Origin: an uncultured Bacteroidota bacterium | Lineage (GTDB): Bacteria > Bacteroidota > Bacteroidia > Chitinophagales > Chitinophagaceae | Length of the DNA: 64,000 nucleotides | NCBI GenBank assembly: GCA_946479615.1 | Contig: CAMLGR010000003.1 | Span: 1-64,000 of the forward strand | Direction of reading: 5' to 3' | In this document: positions 53,101 through 63,300 of the stretch, piece after piece | How the letters are laid out: every line of letters begins with the position of its first letter | Numbering within the stretch: the first letter of the stretch is position 1 | Program-made: the position numbers and the translations under genes | Notes under the pieces: model-generated | What the model saw: the letters and a program-made list of their open reading frames with translations, nothing else | Told to the model about the DNA's origin: nothing | Database searches by the model: none

Positions 53101-56100
53101 CGAATTGTGGCGAGTAAGCGGGAATAGCTGGTACGGTTGTACCATTCGAAACATACAAATTACCAAATGTGGGTGCACTGGCAGTTACTCCTGCATCACG
53201 GATCAATACACTGTCCGAATTGTCCAACGTCATTGGCCAGTGTTGTAACGTAACTGTTGTGGACGCAGCAATGACAGCAGTAGTGCCCTGTAGTTTTATA
53301 TATTTGGCAGTACCGCCACTTGTTTCGAGTTTAATGCTGTCTGTATACGTTCCTGCTGCAGCCGCATTTAAACGGATGCCGATCGTTGTTGCTGCGAGCG
53401 TATTGGAAACCGGTGGTAATGAAATAGTGGCTGGATTCGCTTTCCAGGTAGTACCGCCGTCGGAAGAAATTTCAAAATTAGCAGGAGGAGTAAGGATAAC
53501 ATTACCTGTCAGGTTTTCGCCCGACACGGTTGCATTCTGCAATGCAGAAGGCGTACCGAGGTTTTGAATAAATGGTTGTATAGTACCTGTTGTAGTGATT
53601 GCCGGTACAGAAGATATTTCTACTGTATCGGTAATATGTGAAGCGTATCCTGCTTTTGACCCAACGAGATAATAGAAATAAGAAGTACCTGCTACCGGCA
53701 ATGCATCGGTCAACTGGAAGTTGATCAGGCTATCATTCGAAGCCGTCACTTCACCAATTTTTGCATATGCTCCTCCGCGTGTAGCAGAACGATACAATTC
53801 ATATTTTATCTGATCCATTGCCCAGCTGATGTTCCAGTCAAATACGCTGTTCGCGCCGGCTTTTGTACCCCTGAAGTTGGAGATGGCAATATCTCTTGCT
53901 TCATTGCTGCAAAGCAAGGGACTTACGCTACAGGGATCCCATGAACCGAATAAGGTCGCATTGGTATAAGTTGCCGCATCTGTCGCGTTCAACTGGAATG
54001 ACCAGGGTACGCGCTGGCTTACGTCTACCGGTGTGCCATTAAAATGTTTGCTTTGATATTCTCCATAATAGATCAATGCGGTGTTGGTTCCGGCATCCCA
54101 GATGGACCAGCCTTCCGGTTTTACTGTAGTTCCCATACTTGTGTTGAGGAATACTACTTTATTATTCGTCAATGGTGAAGAACCGGTGCTGTTCTGCCAG
54201 GGTCTGCCCAATACGTAAGTGGTGGCGCCGGTGTTATCCGGTATTTTACAATTGCGGAACACATATCCATACGCTTGTCCCGGCGGTGTATTCGCTGCCG
54301 TGATATAAGATCCGCCGGAGGTTGTTCTTGATTTTGGATAGACAATTGTTGAATCGAATACTGCGATCGAACTTCCGAAAATGAAATCGATATTACCATC
54401 GATATAGCAATCCTTGAAATAATGGCGCGGTGTGCCGCTACCCTTAATATATAATGTATCCTGGTTGCCAAGGAAACGGCAATTTTTAAACACAGCCCTG
54501 TCTGCATTCACCAATACGGCTACAGCCTGTGTACCATCGCCCCATGTATTGGCAAAGGTGATATTGAACGCTGAAAAATCCGGTGCATTCACGGTGAAGC
54601 TGGCCGAGTTTTGTGTGCCTACTGTGCCGCCACCTGCGATCGGATCGCTGGCGCCATCGGTATAATAAAGAACCACATTCGCTACACTTTCACCAACAAG
54701 TTGAATAAATGGCTTATTGGAAGGGATAGTGATCTTCTCCTTGTATTTTCCATTCTTTATGAAAATGATAAATGCTGTTGTCTGTCCTGTCGGAGCGGCA
54801 TTGATAGCTGCCTGCACCGTTGTATAATCCCCCGAACCATCCTGCGCCACTACCAACGAGGTACCGGCAGGAGCCGTCGAAGCAAACGCAGTTCCTGATA
54901 CGGCTACATTCGCAATATTTGATCCCGCACTTGTATTGGAAATATTTCCGTTGTAAGGACCAGCCGCCAATGCATTTAATCGTACGCTGATCGCTTTTGG
55001 AGAAACTGTTCCTGCTGTTTGTGCTACGGTAAGCGGATCGGCATTACCATGCCAGGTAGCACCTCCATCACCCGATACCTGGAAATTTGCTGGCGGTGTA
55101 ATTGTGATATCGCCTGATAAGTTCTCACCCGATACCGTATAGCTTTGTGTGGCCGATACAGCAGGAATATTTTGTGTAAATGCATTCAGCGAACCGGTAG
55201 TTACTACCGTTGCTGCATCTACTATTCCATTGATATAATTTTCAAGATTGGTATATCCATTACCAGCTACGCCGGCCCTGTCCGCCGCATCATTGGGATT
55301 TAATCCATGACTGGTCTCGTACGCATCCGGCATGCCATCATGGTCGGTATCAACAGGTGGTGTAGTAGAATTTAATGCGGGCCATGCATTGACTGTAGTT
55401 GCATAGGCAGTGCCATGCGGATAACCACCCTGCACATCGATCAATCTTCCTGTCCTGTTCATTACATCATTAACGATCCGCTGATCGAGTGTATCTCTTG
55501 AAAAACTTGCACCGCCATATTGCAGTACAAGATTGTAAGCCTGCTCTGCTGTATGTGTAGTAACAGGTGCAATATCAAATGCCGTGGTTACTTTCGATAA
55601 CGTGGTATCGGCCTGGGTGCCGCCGCTCATCGCTGCACCTAACCAGTTGTTTTGTGTAACGGCAGCAAAACCATCTACATAATTTCCCGATAAATAATAC
55701 TGACCATAAGGAAGTACCGGCGCCGAAGTTTGTTTACCGGGATTGATGACCATCGACCTGACCGCCACACCACTGGAAGAACCGGTAGAAGTAGAAGGCC
55801 CGTATTTGTAATAATTGTTTACAATGTTATAATTACCGCCTTCTCCGCCATTCACATTATAAGAGGCCCAATTGTACAATACATTATTCCTGAAGTCAGC
55901 ATTTTCCTGCCCGGCTGTAAATGGGGCAAGGTTGCGGCTGCCATCAAAACGTGGCGCCCTTCCTTTTACGTGTGCAATTAAGTTATGATGAAAAGAAGCG
56001 TGTTTGCCTCCCCAGATGCCTCCGTATCCGTGTTCTTCAAAATCAAGATCACCGGTTTCGAAGTGATATGAATAATTCAATGGCTCTGTAATAAAGCTCC

Positions 56101-56707
56101 ATTGAATGGTAAGACTATCTCCGCGATAAATAGTCAACGCTTCATCAGAGCTCCATCCTGATGTAACGTGATCGATGATGATATTTTTATTTCCCAGGTT
56201 GCCGAATGAATCATCGCTTCCACCGCCATCAACCATACCCGCATTCTGATTCTTATCTCCCATCCGGATCCTGATATACCGGACGATCACATTATCGCCA
56301 CTGATCACAACCGGGTAATCAGCCAGGCAAATACCATCGCCGGGTGCTGTCTGACCAGCTATCGTGGTATTGGCCCTGATATTTAATTTGGAAGTAAGAT
56401 GGATGATACCCGATATCCTGAAAACAACAGTACGGTAAGTAGCGGTCTGGCTCAGTGCATAACGCAAACTTCCCGGGCTGTTATCGTCATTGAGGTTGGT
56501 GACTTCGAATACAGTAGTGGGTGTGCTGACTGTTCCCCTGCCGCCGGCAGCAAATCTTCCCGCCCCTTCTGCACCGGGGAAAGCGATCTGTTGCGACCAG
56601 GAAGAATAAAAGGTTAGCAAAGCAAATAAAAACAGGCATACGCGATAACCTGTTGCTTTTGCGATTGAAGGAACAGTAACATGGTTCGTAGAAATGATCA
56701 TATGCAT
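50108..56707 (-). CDS. Giant secreted pectate lyase-pectinesterase with T9SS sorting domain
   Basis: This 2199-residue protein joins two pectin enzymes. After a signal peptide (to about residue 39) come a PL1 pectate lyase (about 40-450, HGYGGIWGG), a calcium-loop segment DTDHDGMPDAYE, a first beta-sandwich repeat (about 499-612), a CE8 pectinesterase (about 616-916; GNQDTLY, DFIFG with Asp774, LGRPW), an Fn3-like domain, a second sandwich repeat, two copies of an unnamed roughly 200-residue module (about 1150-1350 and 1358-1558), five more sandwich repeats (about 1564-2112), and a C-terminal type A sorting domain (YPVPATRTIFI to the end). The last predicts export by type IX secretion and attachment to the cell surface. 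Deesterification and cleavage in one chain would make methylated pectin directly degradable. Confidence 0.93.
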   Translation of the reverse strand: MHMIISTNHVTVPSIAKATGYRVCLFLFALLTFYSSWSQQIAFPGAEGAGRFAAGGRGTVSTPTTVFEVTNLNDDNSPGSLRYALSQTATYRTVVFRISGIIHLTSKLNIRANTTIAGQTAPGDGICLADYPVVISGDNVIVRYIRIRMGDKNQNAGMVDGGGSDDSFGNLGNKNIIIDHVTSGWSSDEALTIYRGDSLTIQWSFITEPLNYSYHFETGDLDFEEHGYGGIWGGKHASFHHNLIAHVKGRAPRFDGSRNLAPFTAGQENADFRNNVLYNWASYNVNGGEGGNYNIVNNYYKYGPSTSTGSSSGVAVRSMVINPGKQTSAPVLPYGQYYLSGNYVDGFAAVTQNNWLGAAMSGGTQADTTLSKVTTAFDIAPVTTHTAEQAYNLVLQYGGASFSRDTLDQRIVNDVMNRTGRLIDVQGGYPHGTAYATTVNAWPALNSTTPPVDTDHDGMPDAYETSHGLNPNDAADRAGVAGNGYTNLENYINGIVDAATVVTTGSLNAFTQNIPAVSATQSYTVSGENLSGDITITPPANFQVSGDGGATWHGNADPLTVAQTAGTVSPKAISVRLNALAAGPYNGNISNTSAGSNIANVAVSGTAFASTAPAGTSLVVAQDGSGDYTTVQAAINAAPTGQTTAFIIFIKNGKYKEKITIPSNKPFIQLVGESVANVVLYYTDGASDPIAGGGTVGTQNSASFTVNAPDFSAFNITFANTWGDGTQAVAVLVNADRAVFKNCRFLGNQDTLYIKGSGTPRHYFKDCYIDGNIDFIFGSSIAVFDSTIVYPKSRTTSGGSYITAANTPPGQAYGYVFRNCKIPDNTGATTYVLGRPWQNSTGSSPLTNNKVVFLNTSMGTTVKPEGWSIWDAGTNTALIYYGEYQSKHFNGTPVDVSQRVPWSFQLNATDAATYTNATLFGSWDPCSVSPLLCSNEARDIAISNFRGTKAGANSVFDWNISWAMDQIKYELYRSATRGGAYAKIGEVTASNDSLINFQLTDALPVAGTSYFYYLVGSKAGYASHITDTVEISSVPAITTTGTIQPFIQNLGTPSALQNATVSGENLTGNVILTPPANFEISSDGGTTWKANPATISLPPVSNTLAATTIGIRLNAAAAGTYTDSIKLETSGGTAKYIKLQGTTAVIAASTTVTLQHWPMTLDNSDSVLIRDAGVTASAPTFGNLYVSNGTTVPAIPAYSPQFGQAFGTTANGDGSWGTAVGGPGGNLRRTNYEQFTVTAATGYRVKVDSVYITSAFYNTSSNTKLGVVYSLSNFVNDSSDVFTIPGGYNNPAALLNQTSGPTTQFPLSVAGLPGVTLQPGQTLSIRLYFSCGSSSTGRYAMVKDVKVTGTSTALSSIKEVIQHWPFTTSGADSANVRSSGVTASTPTFNRLTISNGTTIAAVQAYSPQYGQAFGASTNGDGSWGTAAGGPGGTLQRSWYEQFTVTAKPGNEIRIDSILTTAGFYNTSSSTKLAVVYSLSNFVSDSADVTTTPGTFASPIALLNENTGPVSKFRLEVAGASGVTLSPGQTITFRFYFSCSSSTAGRYGMLKDVKVIGLATPVAGPPSAIITTGTLNAFAQTIGAPSAVQTYTVSGTDLTTGITITPPANYEVSDNGGTTWFTNASPLVLPQTAGTVAAKTISVRLNAGSTGTYNGTIANASTGAATMNVAVSGTALPASFITTTGTLTAFTQILGTPSAAQTYTVSGTGLAQDVIITAPANYEVSADAGVTWFNNATPLTLTPTAGALAATTISVRLNATALGASNGNIAHNSTGAATVNVAVSGNTVPVPSITVTGTLTAFSHTVGTPSAAQTYTVSGADLAGNITVTPPVGFEVSGDGGTTWKTNASPLVITQTGGVLASTTISVRMNAAASGNASGNIVHTSTGAPDVNLAVSGNAIPAPAITTTGTPTAFTQILGTISAVQTFTVAGANLTGNITVTAPADYEISSNGTNWSTTPLTLTQAGGTIAGTTISVRLNSTVLGGHAGNIAVTSSGAATKNVAVSGNTVPKPVIVVTQHFVVFPQTSGGPKPAQSYTVEGIGLTGNIIITPPAHFQISGNNGASWQSTPLTLTRVNGAVAPTTLLIRLNVPVTGMFSGVLTHTSSDADAVNVQLNGFNKVTGEYVIYPVPATRTIFIAHPVTTQQATLTFYTTSGQIIRKQNTQANTIETMIDINGLAQGMYYVEYRLGENKVMMTFIKN
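50370..52013 (-). repeat. Five tandem coding repeats of about 105 codons in the giant pectinase
   Basis: Successive units start near plus-strand positions 52013, 51685, 51345, 51005 and 50675 and encode the pattern TTGTLTAFxQxxGTPSAAQ, YTVSGxxL, ITxPAxYEVS, GTTW, TISVRLNA and NVAVSG. Two more units occur separately in the same gene (about 53270-53610 and 54860-55210). They are beta-sandwich spacers typical of Bacteroidetes surface proteins. Confidence 0.85.
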
Positions 56708-56746
56708 TTATTTATCGTTAGCGGAGAACACAGATTGATGAATTAT

Positions 56747-56830
56747 AATAGATTTCACTGATCGATTTTGATGGTGAGCATATTGCCGTGAATTCTCCTG
56801 GGTGGAGAATAGTAATCAGTGAAATCTATT
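56747..56830. repeat. Nested double hairpin downstream of the surface lipoprotein gene
   Basis: AATAGATTTCACTGAT (56747-56762) pairs perfectly with 56815-56830, and inside lies ATTCTCC (56792-56798) paired with GGAGAAT (56804-56810). The outer stem extends imperfectly on both sides (ACAGATTGATGAATTA against its decayed complement). It fills the gap between the lipoprotein gene stop and the giant pectinase start. Confidence 0.75.
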
Positions 56831-56856
56831 CTAATCCATTAATCCGTACTGTGGTT

Positions 56857-58434
56857 CTATGGTCTCCAGCGCGGATCACCTGAAGTGGTCCTGCCGGGGA
56901 AAGCATTATCGACTATTTTGAAATTACCGGTATACGGACTTTGCCATATTTCGGTAGATTTCTTAGCATAAGGTATTACGTTCGGTAACTGACCTGTAGC
57001 ATTGGTAGAAATGAAATCACCCAATGTATACGTAGCCGCTACATCGATCACCGATGCTGCATTGACACGATATCCTCTTACATCGAAAGCGCCGGCATTA
57101 CTTTTTCCCTGCCCGATAATATTATTCTTAAAGCTCACAGGCAATGTAACGATATCGGTACCTGCTGTGCTGTAATCGATAAAGTAGTTGCCGCCGCGTG
57201 GCGCTTCATTGATCGTGCAATTGTCGATGATCACTGAATTGGAATTATTCCGGCTGGTGACGATCTTTTCTGCTTTATAGATAGTACTGTTGGTAATAGA
57301 GATATTGTTCGCTTTACTGGTGGCCACATCCACGGTGATCACGCCATAACCCGACAAACTATCGAGGATACATTTGTTGACAATAAAATCATTGATGATA
57401 GCAGGCTGTGACTGTGTTCTGAATACGCCTCTGAATATTTCAGCCGTGCAGGATTCAAATTTCACTTTACCGATGGTACAGGCCACATTGATATTGAATA
57501 CATATTTAGCTGCATAATCACTTCCTCTTAAAATGATATCACTGAAAACCAGTGAATCGATCGAGGCGCCGGAAGTGATATTGAAGTTGTTGGACATGAA
57601 AACGATCGGCTGATCGGGTACTAACAGATCGGAGCCCGCTGTAAATACCAGTGATTTATCCAGGTTGATCTGGTTCGTGATATTATAGGTTTCTCCTCTT
57701 TTGAGCAGGATGGTACTTCCCGATGGTATGACAGGAAGCGTATCCTGTAATACCAATGGGCGATCCGTAAAACCTCTCAGGTCAATGATATTACCAGAGA
57801 AAGATGCCTTGGTACTGAAATCTGCCCAACCACGTACTGTTGCGCCACTATAGAGATAAATGATGTACGAGGTCGTTGCATTCAATCCCGATACGATCTT
57901 GTATTGATTGGTAATATCACCTGCAGTAACGGCGACATCCTGTACCACAGAACTATCCGAGTGCAATAGTATTTTGATACCAGTCACAGCAGCACCGCTA
58001 TTGGTCCAGCTAACTTTCACCGAGTTATCATTGACCTCGCTGATCGTAGGCACGTTCAATATAGATGGGAACCTGGCTGTTTTGATAGAACCCAGTCCTG
58101 CTACTTTCGAACTATGCGATGTATCCTCTGCTATTGCTCTTACCTGCACCTGGTACAACCTGTCCCAGGCAAGATTCTGGAAATAAGCGGAATTGGTATC
58201 GAGGTCCATGGTAGCAGCGATCGTACGGAATGTATCGGTACTTAATTGTGCCTTATAGGAAACAGCGCCTTTTACAGGCTGCCAGGTAGCACGGATCCAG
58301 TTGCCCTCGGATGTCAACGCTTCTTTCAACACAGGTCTGAACAAACGCGGCGCTTCGCCCAGGTCGTCTGTTTTATGACAGGCAGTAAGCACTACCAGAA
58401 GGGTAACCAATCCGAAGAATATCTTTTTCATCAT
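56857..58434 (-). CDS. Surface lipoprotein with Fn3-like, DUF4957 and DUF5123 regions (glycan-binding candidate)
   Basis: This 525-residue lipoprotein (ATG 58434 or 58431; signal ending VVLTAC) lies directly after susD2, where PULs encode surface glycan-binding proteins. Two Fn3-like domains (about residues 30-220) precede a beta-helix region (IDLRGFTDRPLVLQDTLPV, INLDKSLVFTAG, VFSDIILRG) matching the DUF4957/DUF5123 pattern seen in pectin loci. No catalytic residues are evident. Binding of pectin at the cell surface is the likely job. Confidence 0.85.
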   Translation of the reverse strand: MMKKIFFGLVTLLVVLTACHKTDDLGEAPRLFRPVLKEALTSEGNWIRATWQPVKGAVSYKAQLSTDTFRTIAATMDLDTNSAYFQNLAWDRLYQVQVRAIAEDTSHSSKVAGLGSIKTARFPSILNVPTISEVNDNSVKVSWTNSGAAVTGIKILLHSDSSVVQDVAVTAGDITNQYKIVSGLNATTSYIIYLYSGATVRGWADFSTKASFSGNIIDLRGFTDRPLVLQDTLPVIPSGSTILLKRGETYNITNQINLDKSLVFTAGSDLLVPDQPIVFMSNNFNITSGASIDSLVFSDIILRGSDYAAKYVFNINVACTIGKVKFESCTAEIFRGVFRTQSQPAIINDFIVNKCILDSLSGYGVITVDVATSKANNISITNSTIYKAEKIVTSRNNSNSVIIDNCTINEAPRGGNYFIDYSTAGTDIVTLPVSFKNNIIGQGKSNAGAFDVRGYRVNAASVIDVAATYTLGDFISTNATGQLPNVIPYAKKSTEIWQSPYTGNFKIVDNAFPGRTTSGDPRWRP

Positions 58435-58470
58435 AGTGTTGTTAGTGTTCGGCATAATAATTTATTTGAA

Positions 58471-60300
58471 TTAATACCCGTATTGATTTTGGAGCGTACC
58501 AAGGCTGCTTGATACTACTGAATTATGCAAAGGCAGGATATACCTCAATGGAGTTGCACCTGTCATATCAGGATATCCTCTCCATTCCTGGTTGATATAA
58601 GCTGCCGGAGCATTGGTGGTCGTATTATACATGGAGATCAGCCAGCTTGTGCGTGTATATCCATCAGGATTATCGCCTACATTGGGTGAGTTGATCACAG
58701 GTGGCGCAACAGCCGGTTTGGTAAATTTGTTATAATACGTGATCGTTCCATCACCATTTCTTTTATAATATAAATAATCGGGGAGTGTAGAGTAAGTACC
58801 CGTACCATTAAAGGCATCCTGTCCCATAGCGATCAGTTGATTTCTTACTTCCGCTACTTTTTTACCAAAGAGATTCCAGCGCGCGAGGTCATATTTACGG
58901 AGGCATTCGCCACCAAATTCCCAGGCTCTTTCATTGACGATCGCATCAAAGAAAGATTGTTTGCTGCCGGATACGGCGTTGATATAAGCTTCTACTTTAT
59001 CGGGCCATTGTGACTGGTCAAAAGCACGTTGCCTTACCAATCTCAGCGCTTGTTTTGCATCTGCAGAAGGACCGGAAAGTTCATTTTCAGATTCTGCAAG
59101 CATCAATAAGATATCCGAGTAGCGCATCAATGGCCAATTAATACCGGTTCCTTTCGCAGAAGCCGAACCCAATGGTGTAGGCACCAGCATACGATTCCAT
59201 TTGCCGGGAGCGATTGAACCCGTGCCGGTTGGTTGCTGCAAGAGGTCCTTATCATAATAAACCAGGTAGCAGGTAACCGGTAAGCGTTTATCCGTTGTAT
59301 CGAAAGAATGATAATATGTAGGAGGAAAAGAAAGATAGTTGGATCCAGCGCCATACGGATGCGTACCACCATCTACACGCACACCCATACACCAGGCTAC
59401 ATCGCCAAAGCCGGGATGGAAGGCCACTTCATATAATACATCGCTGTTCACCGGTTTGATGTATTTATTCTCATTCATAAACACCGTACTGAAATCAGGT
59501 AATGGTCTTGGTTTTAATTCGATTAGTTTTTTACAGTATTCATTGGCGATACGATAATAATCGAGATAATCCGCTTTACGTTGCATGGTATTATCGGGAT
59601 AAAGCCAGTAGCCACCGCGCATCAATGAAAGACGGGCGATCATACCAATGATAAATTCGCGGTTGACACGTTCAATACCATAATCAAGACCATCGGCCCA
59701 TGACATTTTTGGTTCTACCCCTTTCAGGTCATTGATAAGAAAAGTAAGAATGGAATCACGTGATGTACGGGGCAGGTAGAAATTATCACCGGCCCGTGAA
59801 GGGTTTGTTTTAAAAGGAACATCTCCCCAATGGTTCATCAGCAAATAATACCAGATGGCAAGTAATCCTTTTACTTCACCCAGCAGGTTGTTCAATACTT
59901 TGCTATCAGGATTTTTAGGAAGTGCGATCGTCGTCAATCCAAACTCACACTCATTGGCCCTGTTGATCGCGTTGTAGGAATTGTTCCAAACTGTCAGCAG
60001 ATCGGCATTGGAAGGTGTACATTCATATGACCAGATATCACGGCGGGAGTTATCAGGAGAAGCGCTCACCCCACCCACTTCAATATCTGAATTACCGGTG
60101 AAGATATTTGACACCCGGGAAGTGAAAGCATCCTGGTTAAACAGTGCATATACACTATTTACCGCCTTGGCGGCATCCGCTTCACTACTGAATACATATT
60201 CTTCCGAAAAGTTGGACGGAGAATCTGATACCAGGAATTTTTTACAGGAAACAAAAACTATGGCAGTTAATGCTAACCCAAAAAATAATATTCGTTTCAT
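58471..60300 (-). CDS. SusD/RagB-family glycan-binding lipoprotein (susD2)
   Basis: This 609-residue lipoprotein (signal ending VFVSCKKFLV) is the partner of SusC2. It shows the SusD start FLVSDSPSNFSEEYVFSSEADAAKAVNSVY and the C-terminal block (AIVNERAWEFGGECLRKYDLARWN) with the conserved family wording. It lies 28 bp after susC2. It is longer than SusD1 and only distantly similar to it, so the two pairs probably take different pectin fragments. Confidence 0.95.
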   Translation of the reverse strand: MKRILFFGLALTAIVFVSCKKFLVSDSPSNFSEEYVFSSEADAAKAVNSVYALFNQDAFTSRVSNIFTGNSDIEVGGVSASPDNSRRDIWSYECTPSNADLLTVWNNSYNAINRANECEFGLTTIALPKNPDSKVLNNLLGEVKGLLAIWYYLLMNHWGDVPFKTNPSRAGDNFYLPRTSRDSILTFLINDLKGVEPKMSWADGLDYGIERVNREFIIGMIARLSLMRGGYWLYPDNTMQRKADYLDYYRIANEYCKKLIELKPRPLPDFSTVFMNENKYIKPVNSDVLYEVAFHPGFGDVAWCMGVRVDGGTHPYGAGSNYLSFPPTYYHSFDTTDKRLPVTCYLVYYDKDLLQQPTGTGSIAPGKWNRMLVPTPLGSASAKGTGINWPLMRYSDILLMLAESENELSGPSADAKQALRLVRQRAFDQSQWPDKVEAYINAVSGSKQSFFDAIVNERAWEFGGECLRKYDLARWNLFGKKVAEVRNQLIAMGQDAFNGTGTYSTLPDYLYYKRNGDGTITYYNKFTKPAVAPPVINSPNVGDNPDGYTRTSWLISMYNTTTNAPAAYINQEWRGYPDMTGATPLRYILPLHNSVVSSSLGTLQNQYGY

Positions 60301-60328
60301 GTCGATTAATTTATTAATTGAAACTCTA

Positions 60329-63300
60329 TTAGAAAATCACGTTGACACCTACTGTATAGTTACGGCTCTTTGGATAGGCTGAATAATCTACTCCTGGTGT
60401 CAGCTGGGAATAAGAACTGTTTCTTGTTGCACTTACTTCCGGATCATATCCTGTATATTTTGTCCATGTCAATGCATTGTATACAGTCGCATAAATTCTG
60501 AATTTCGTCATGTACATCTTCGATATCCATCTTTTTGGCAAAGAATATCCAATCGAAATATTGTTCAGACGCAGAAACGATCCATCTTCCACTGCCCATG
60601 AATGAAACACCGGTGCAGCTGTACCTGATGAGAACGGTGACCAGATCGTCGCATTTGCATTTAATTTTCTTAATTCTTCCAGGTCAGTTACCAGGTTACC
60701 GTTTGCATCTATGTATTTAAAACGATTGTTGTAATCAGAAGTGGCCAGCATATTACCGTAAGTAGTACGGTATAACATATTAAAGGAGATCTTACCGGTA
60801 TTATAGATATCATTCCCCGCCACCCAGTTAAAGAAGGCGCCGAAATCGATCCCTTTATATACTGCATTGAATCCAAATCCACCGGTATGTTTTGGCAAGG
60901 CGCTACCGATCACCTGGCGGTCGGCACCGGTGATCGCACCATCGCCATCCAGGTCTTTTAATTTCAATACGCCCGGTCTTACAGAGATACCGCCCAGGAA
61001 AGAACCTACATTGACTACACCGGGCTTCAGTACATAGGCATTGGTTGTTGCATTATAAGAAGAAAAATCATCAACCGAATACATGCCATCGGTTACATAA
61101 CCATACATCAAACCGATCGTTTGTCCTACGTACACACGGTAATCATCCTGTGTTTTCAGATCGGTACCGGCCCAGTTGGAAGAGAATGGTTTTTGATCCA
61201 CTCCATCAAGTTTATCAATCTTAGCCCTGTTGATACCGATATTAAAGAAACCGGTTAACTGGAAATCGTTTTTATTAATGATCGTACCGTTCAATGATAA
61301 TTCAACGCCCCTGTTGGAAGTCTGACCGATATTCAACTGTTGTTTGGAGAAACCTGTAGTTGGCGGAATATCTGATTCAACCAATAAATCTTTTGTTGTA
61401 TTCCAGTAGGCATCCAATGTACCGGACAACCTGTTTTTGAACAGGCTGAAATCAAGACCGGCATTCCGCGTGGTGGTTGTTTCCCATTTAATTTCAGGAT
61501 TGGGCAATAAGGAAGAAGCATATCCATAATAAGGTTGAGCCACATCGCCAAAACCGATCGGCCTGTTATCTGTAGGTGTAAACAACACCCTGAACAGATC
61601 GGAGCTTAACCTGTTGTTACCGGCCTGGCCATAACTCAACCTGAATTTCAGGTCGCTGATAAAACTGACGTTCTCCATGAATTTTTCTTCAGACATCCTC
61701 CAGGCAAAATTGGCCGCGGGGAAAATGCCCCATTGATGACCGGGAGCAAATTTGGTAGAACCGTCTGCTCTTGCTGTGATGTTGAAGATATATCTTGAAT
61801 CGAATGTGTAATTGATACGACCGAAGAAAGAAGCGATCTTATCTCCTGATAAAACAGAAGTCGTGTGCCTGTCCTGTGTTCCCAGTGTCATACTGGCAAA
61901 CAATTTTTCAGGAGTAACATTTGCCGCAAAATATTTAGCGCGGTTAAATTCACCAAACCCTTTACCGGTAACAATGATCTCCTGTCCACCCAATACAGAA
62001 AGCTGGTGCTTACCCATCGCTCTCATCGTATAGTTCACGGTATTGGTCCAGCGAAAACCTCTTGCTTCTGTATTGGTGATTTCTCCCAGGGGAAGATTAC
62101 CACCCACGTTTCTTGATTCACCAGTCAATGGACCATAATATCTTCTGTTTTGACCAAAGCCAAAATCAAGACCTACTTCACCACGGTAAGTAAGATTGTG
62201 AAGTAATGACCAGGAAAGACCTGCATTTAAATTGAGGGTTTTTGTTACCTGTCTCCTGTAATCCTGTGCCACCAGTTGTTGCGGGTTGATCAGGCTTTTC
62301 AGGAATTGTTCATAATCATCATCAGGACCAGTTGGGTCGATCTCGATCTGGTCGGCGATTCCATTGACCGGGCGGGTAGTTACGGCATCGCTGATACGAA
62401 AACTGGAACTACCGGAAGAACCGGCGCCATTGACTACTGTATGAACAAAACGTGTAGCAAAATCAAGTTTGAATTTATCGGAGATCTCATGATTGAGTTT
62501 GAAGTTGAGATAGTTTCTCATATAACCCGAGCCCTGCAGCAATCCATCATCTGTATTGTTGGTAACGCTCAGGCTCATTTTTGTTTTGGCGGTACCACCA
62601 GATACACTAAGACTGTGTTGCTGTGAATAAGCAGGCGATCCGAATAATTCATCCTGCCAGTTGGTACCTTTCTGGTATTTATATAAATCCAGGTCGTCGT
62701 AAGCACCAAAGTACTTGGTAAAATTGTCTACTTCGGTTTGATTTCTCAACCGTGCATATTCATATTGCGCCAGTACAAACTCGTAAGGCGATAATACTTT
62801 TAATTTTTTAGGAAGTGTGCGCGCCTGGCCATAACCGTTGTAAGAAACGGTTGTTCTGCCCGCTTTTGGAGTTTTGGTAGTAACGATTACCACACCATTG
62901 GCGCCGCGCGCACCATAGATCGCTGCGGTAGCTGCATCTTTAAGGATATCGATGCTGGCGATATCGGCAGGTGAGATATCATTGATGCTTCCGACAGGGA
63001 ATCCATCCACGATATATAAAGGTGAGTTGTCCTGTGTTACAGAACCGCCACCGCGTATACGGATCACGATCTCAGCGCCGGGTGCACCATCGGTAGTTGT
63101 AACCTGTACGCCGGGCAGTCTTCCGGTGATCGCTTCTGCGGCACTCGATACCGGGATTTTTTCCAGTGTGGATCCAGTGATAGAAGATACAGTACCGGCA
63201 AGATCTCTTTTCTTGGTAGTACCATAGCCGATAACAACCACATCTTCCAGTGAAGACACGTTCTTGCTGATCTTTACATCGAGATTATCCTTGTCTGCCG

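Noticed and set aside
50219..55981. Many plus-strand frames opposite the giant pectinase, some Cys-rich
   Set aside because: They are shadows of the repetitive coding sequence on the other strand and show matching periodicity.
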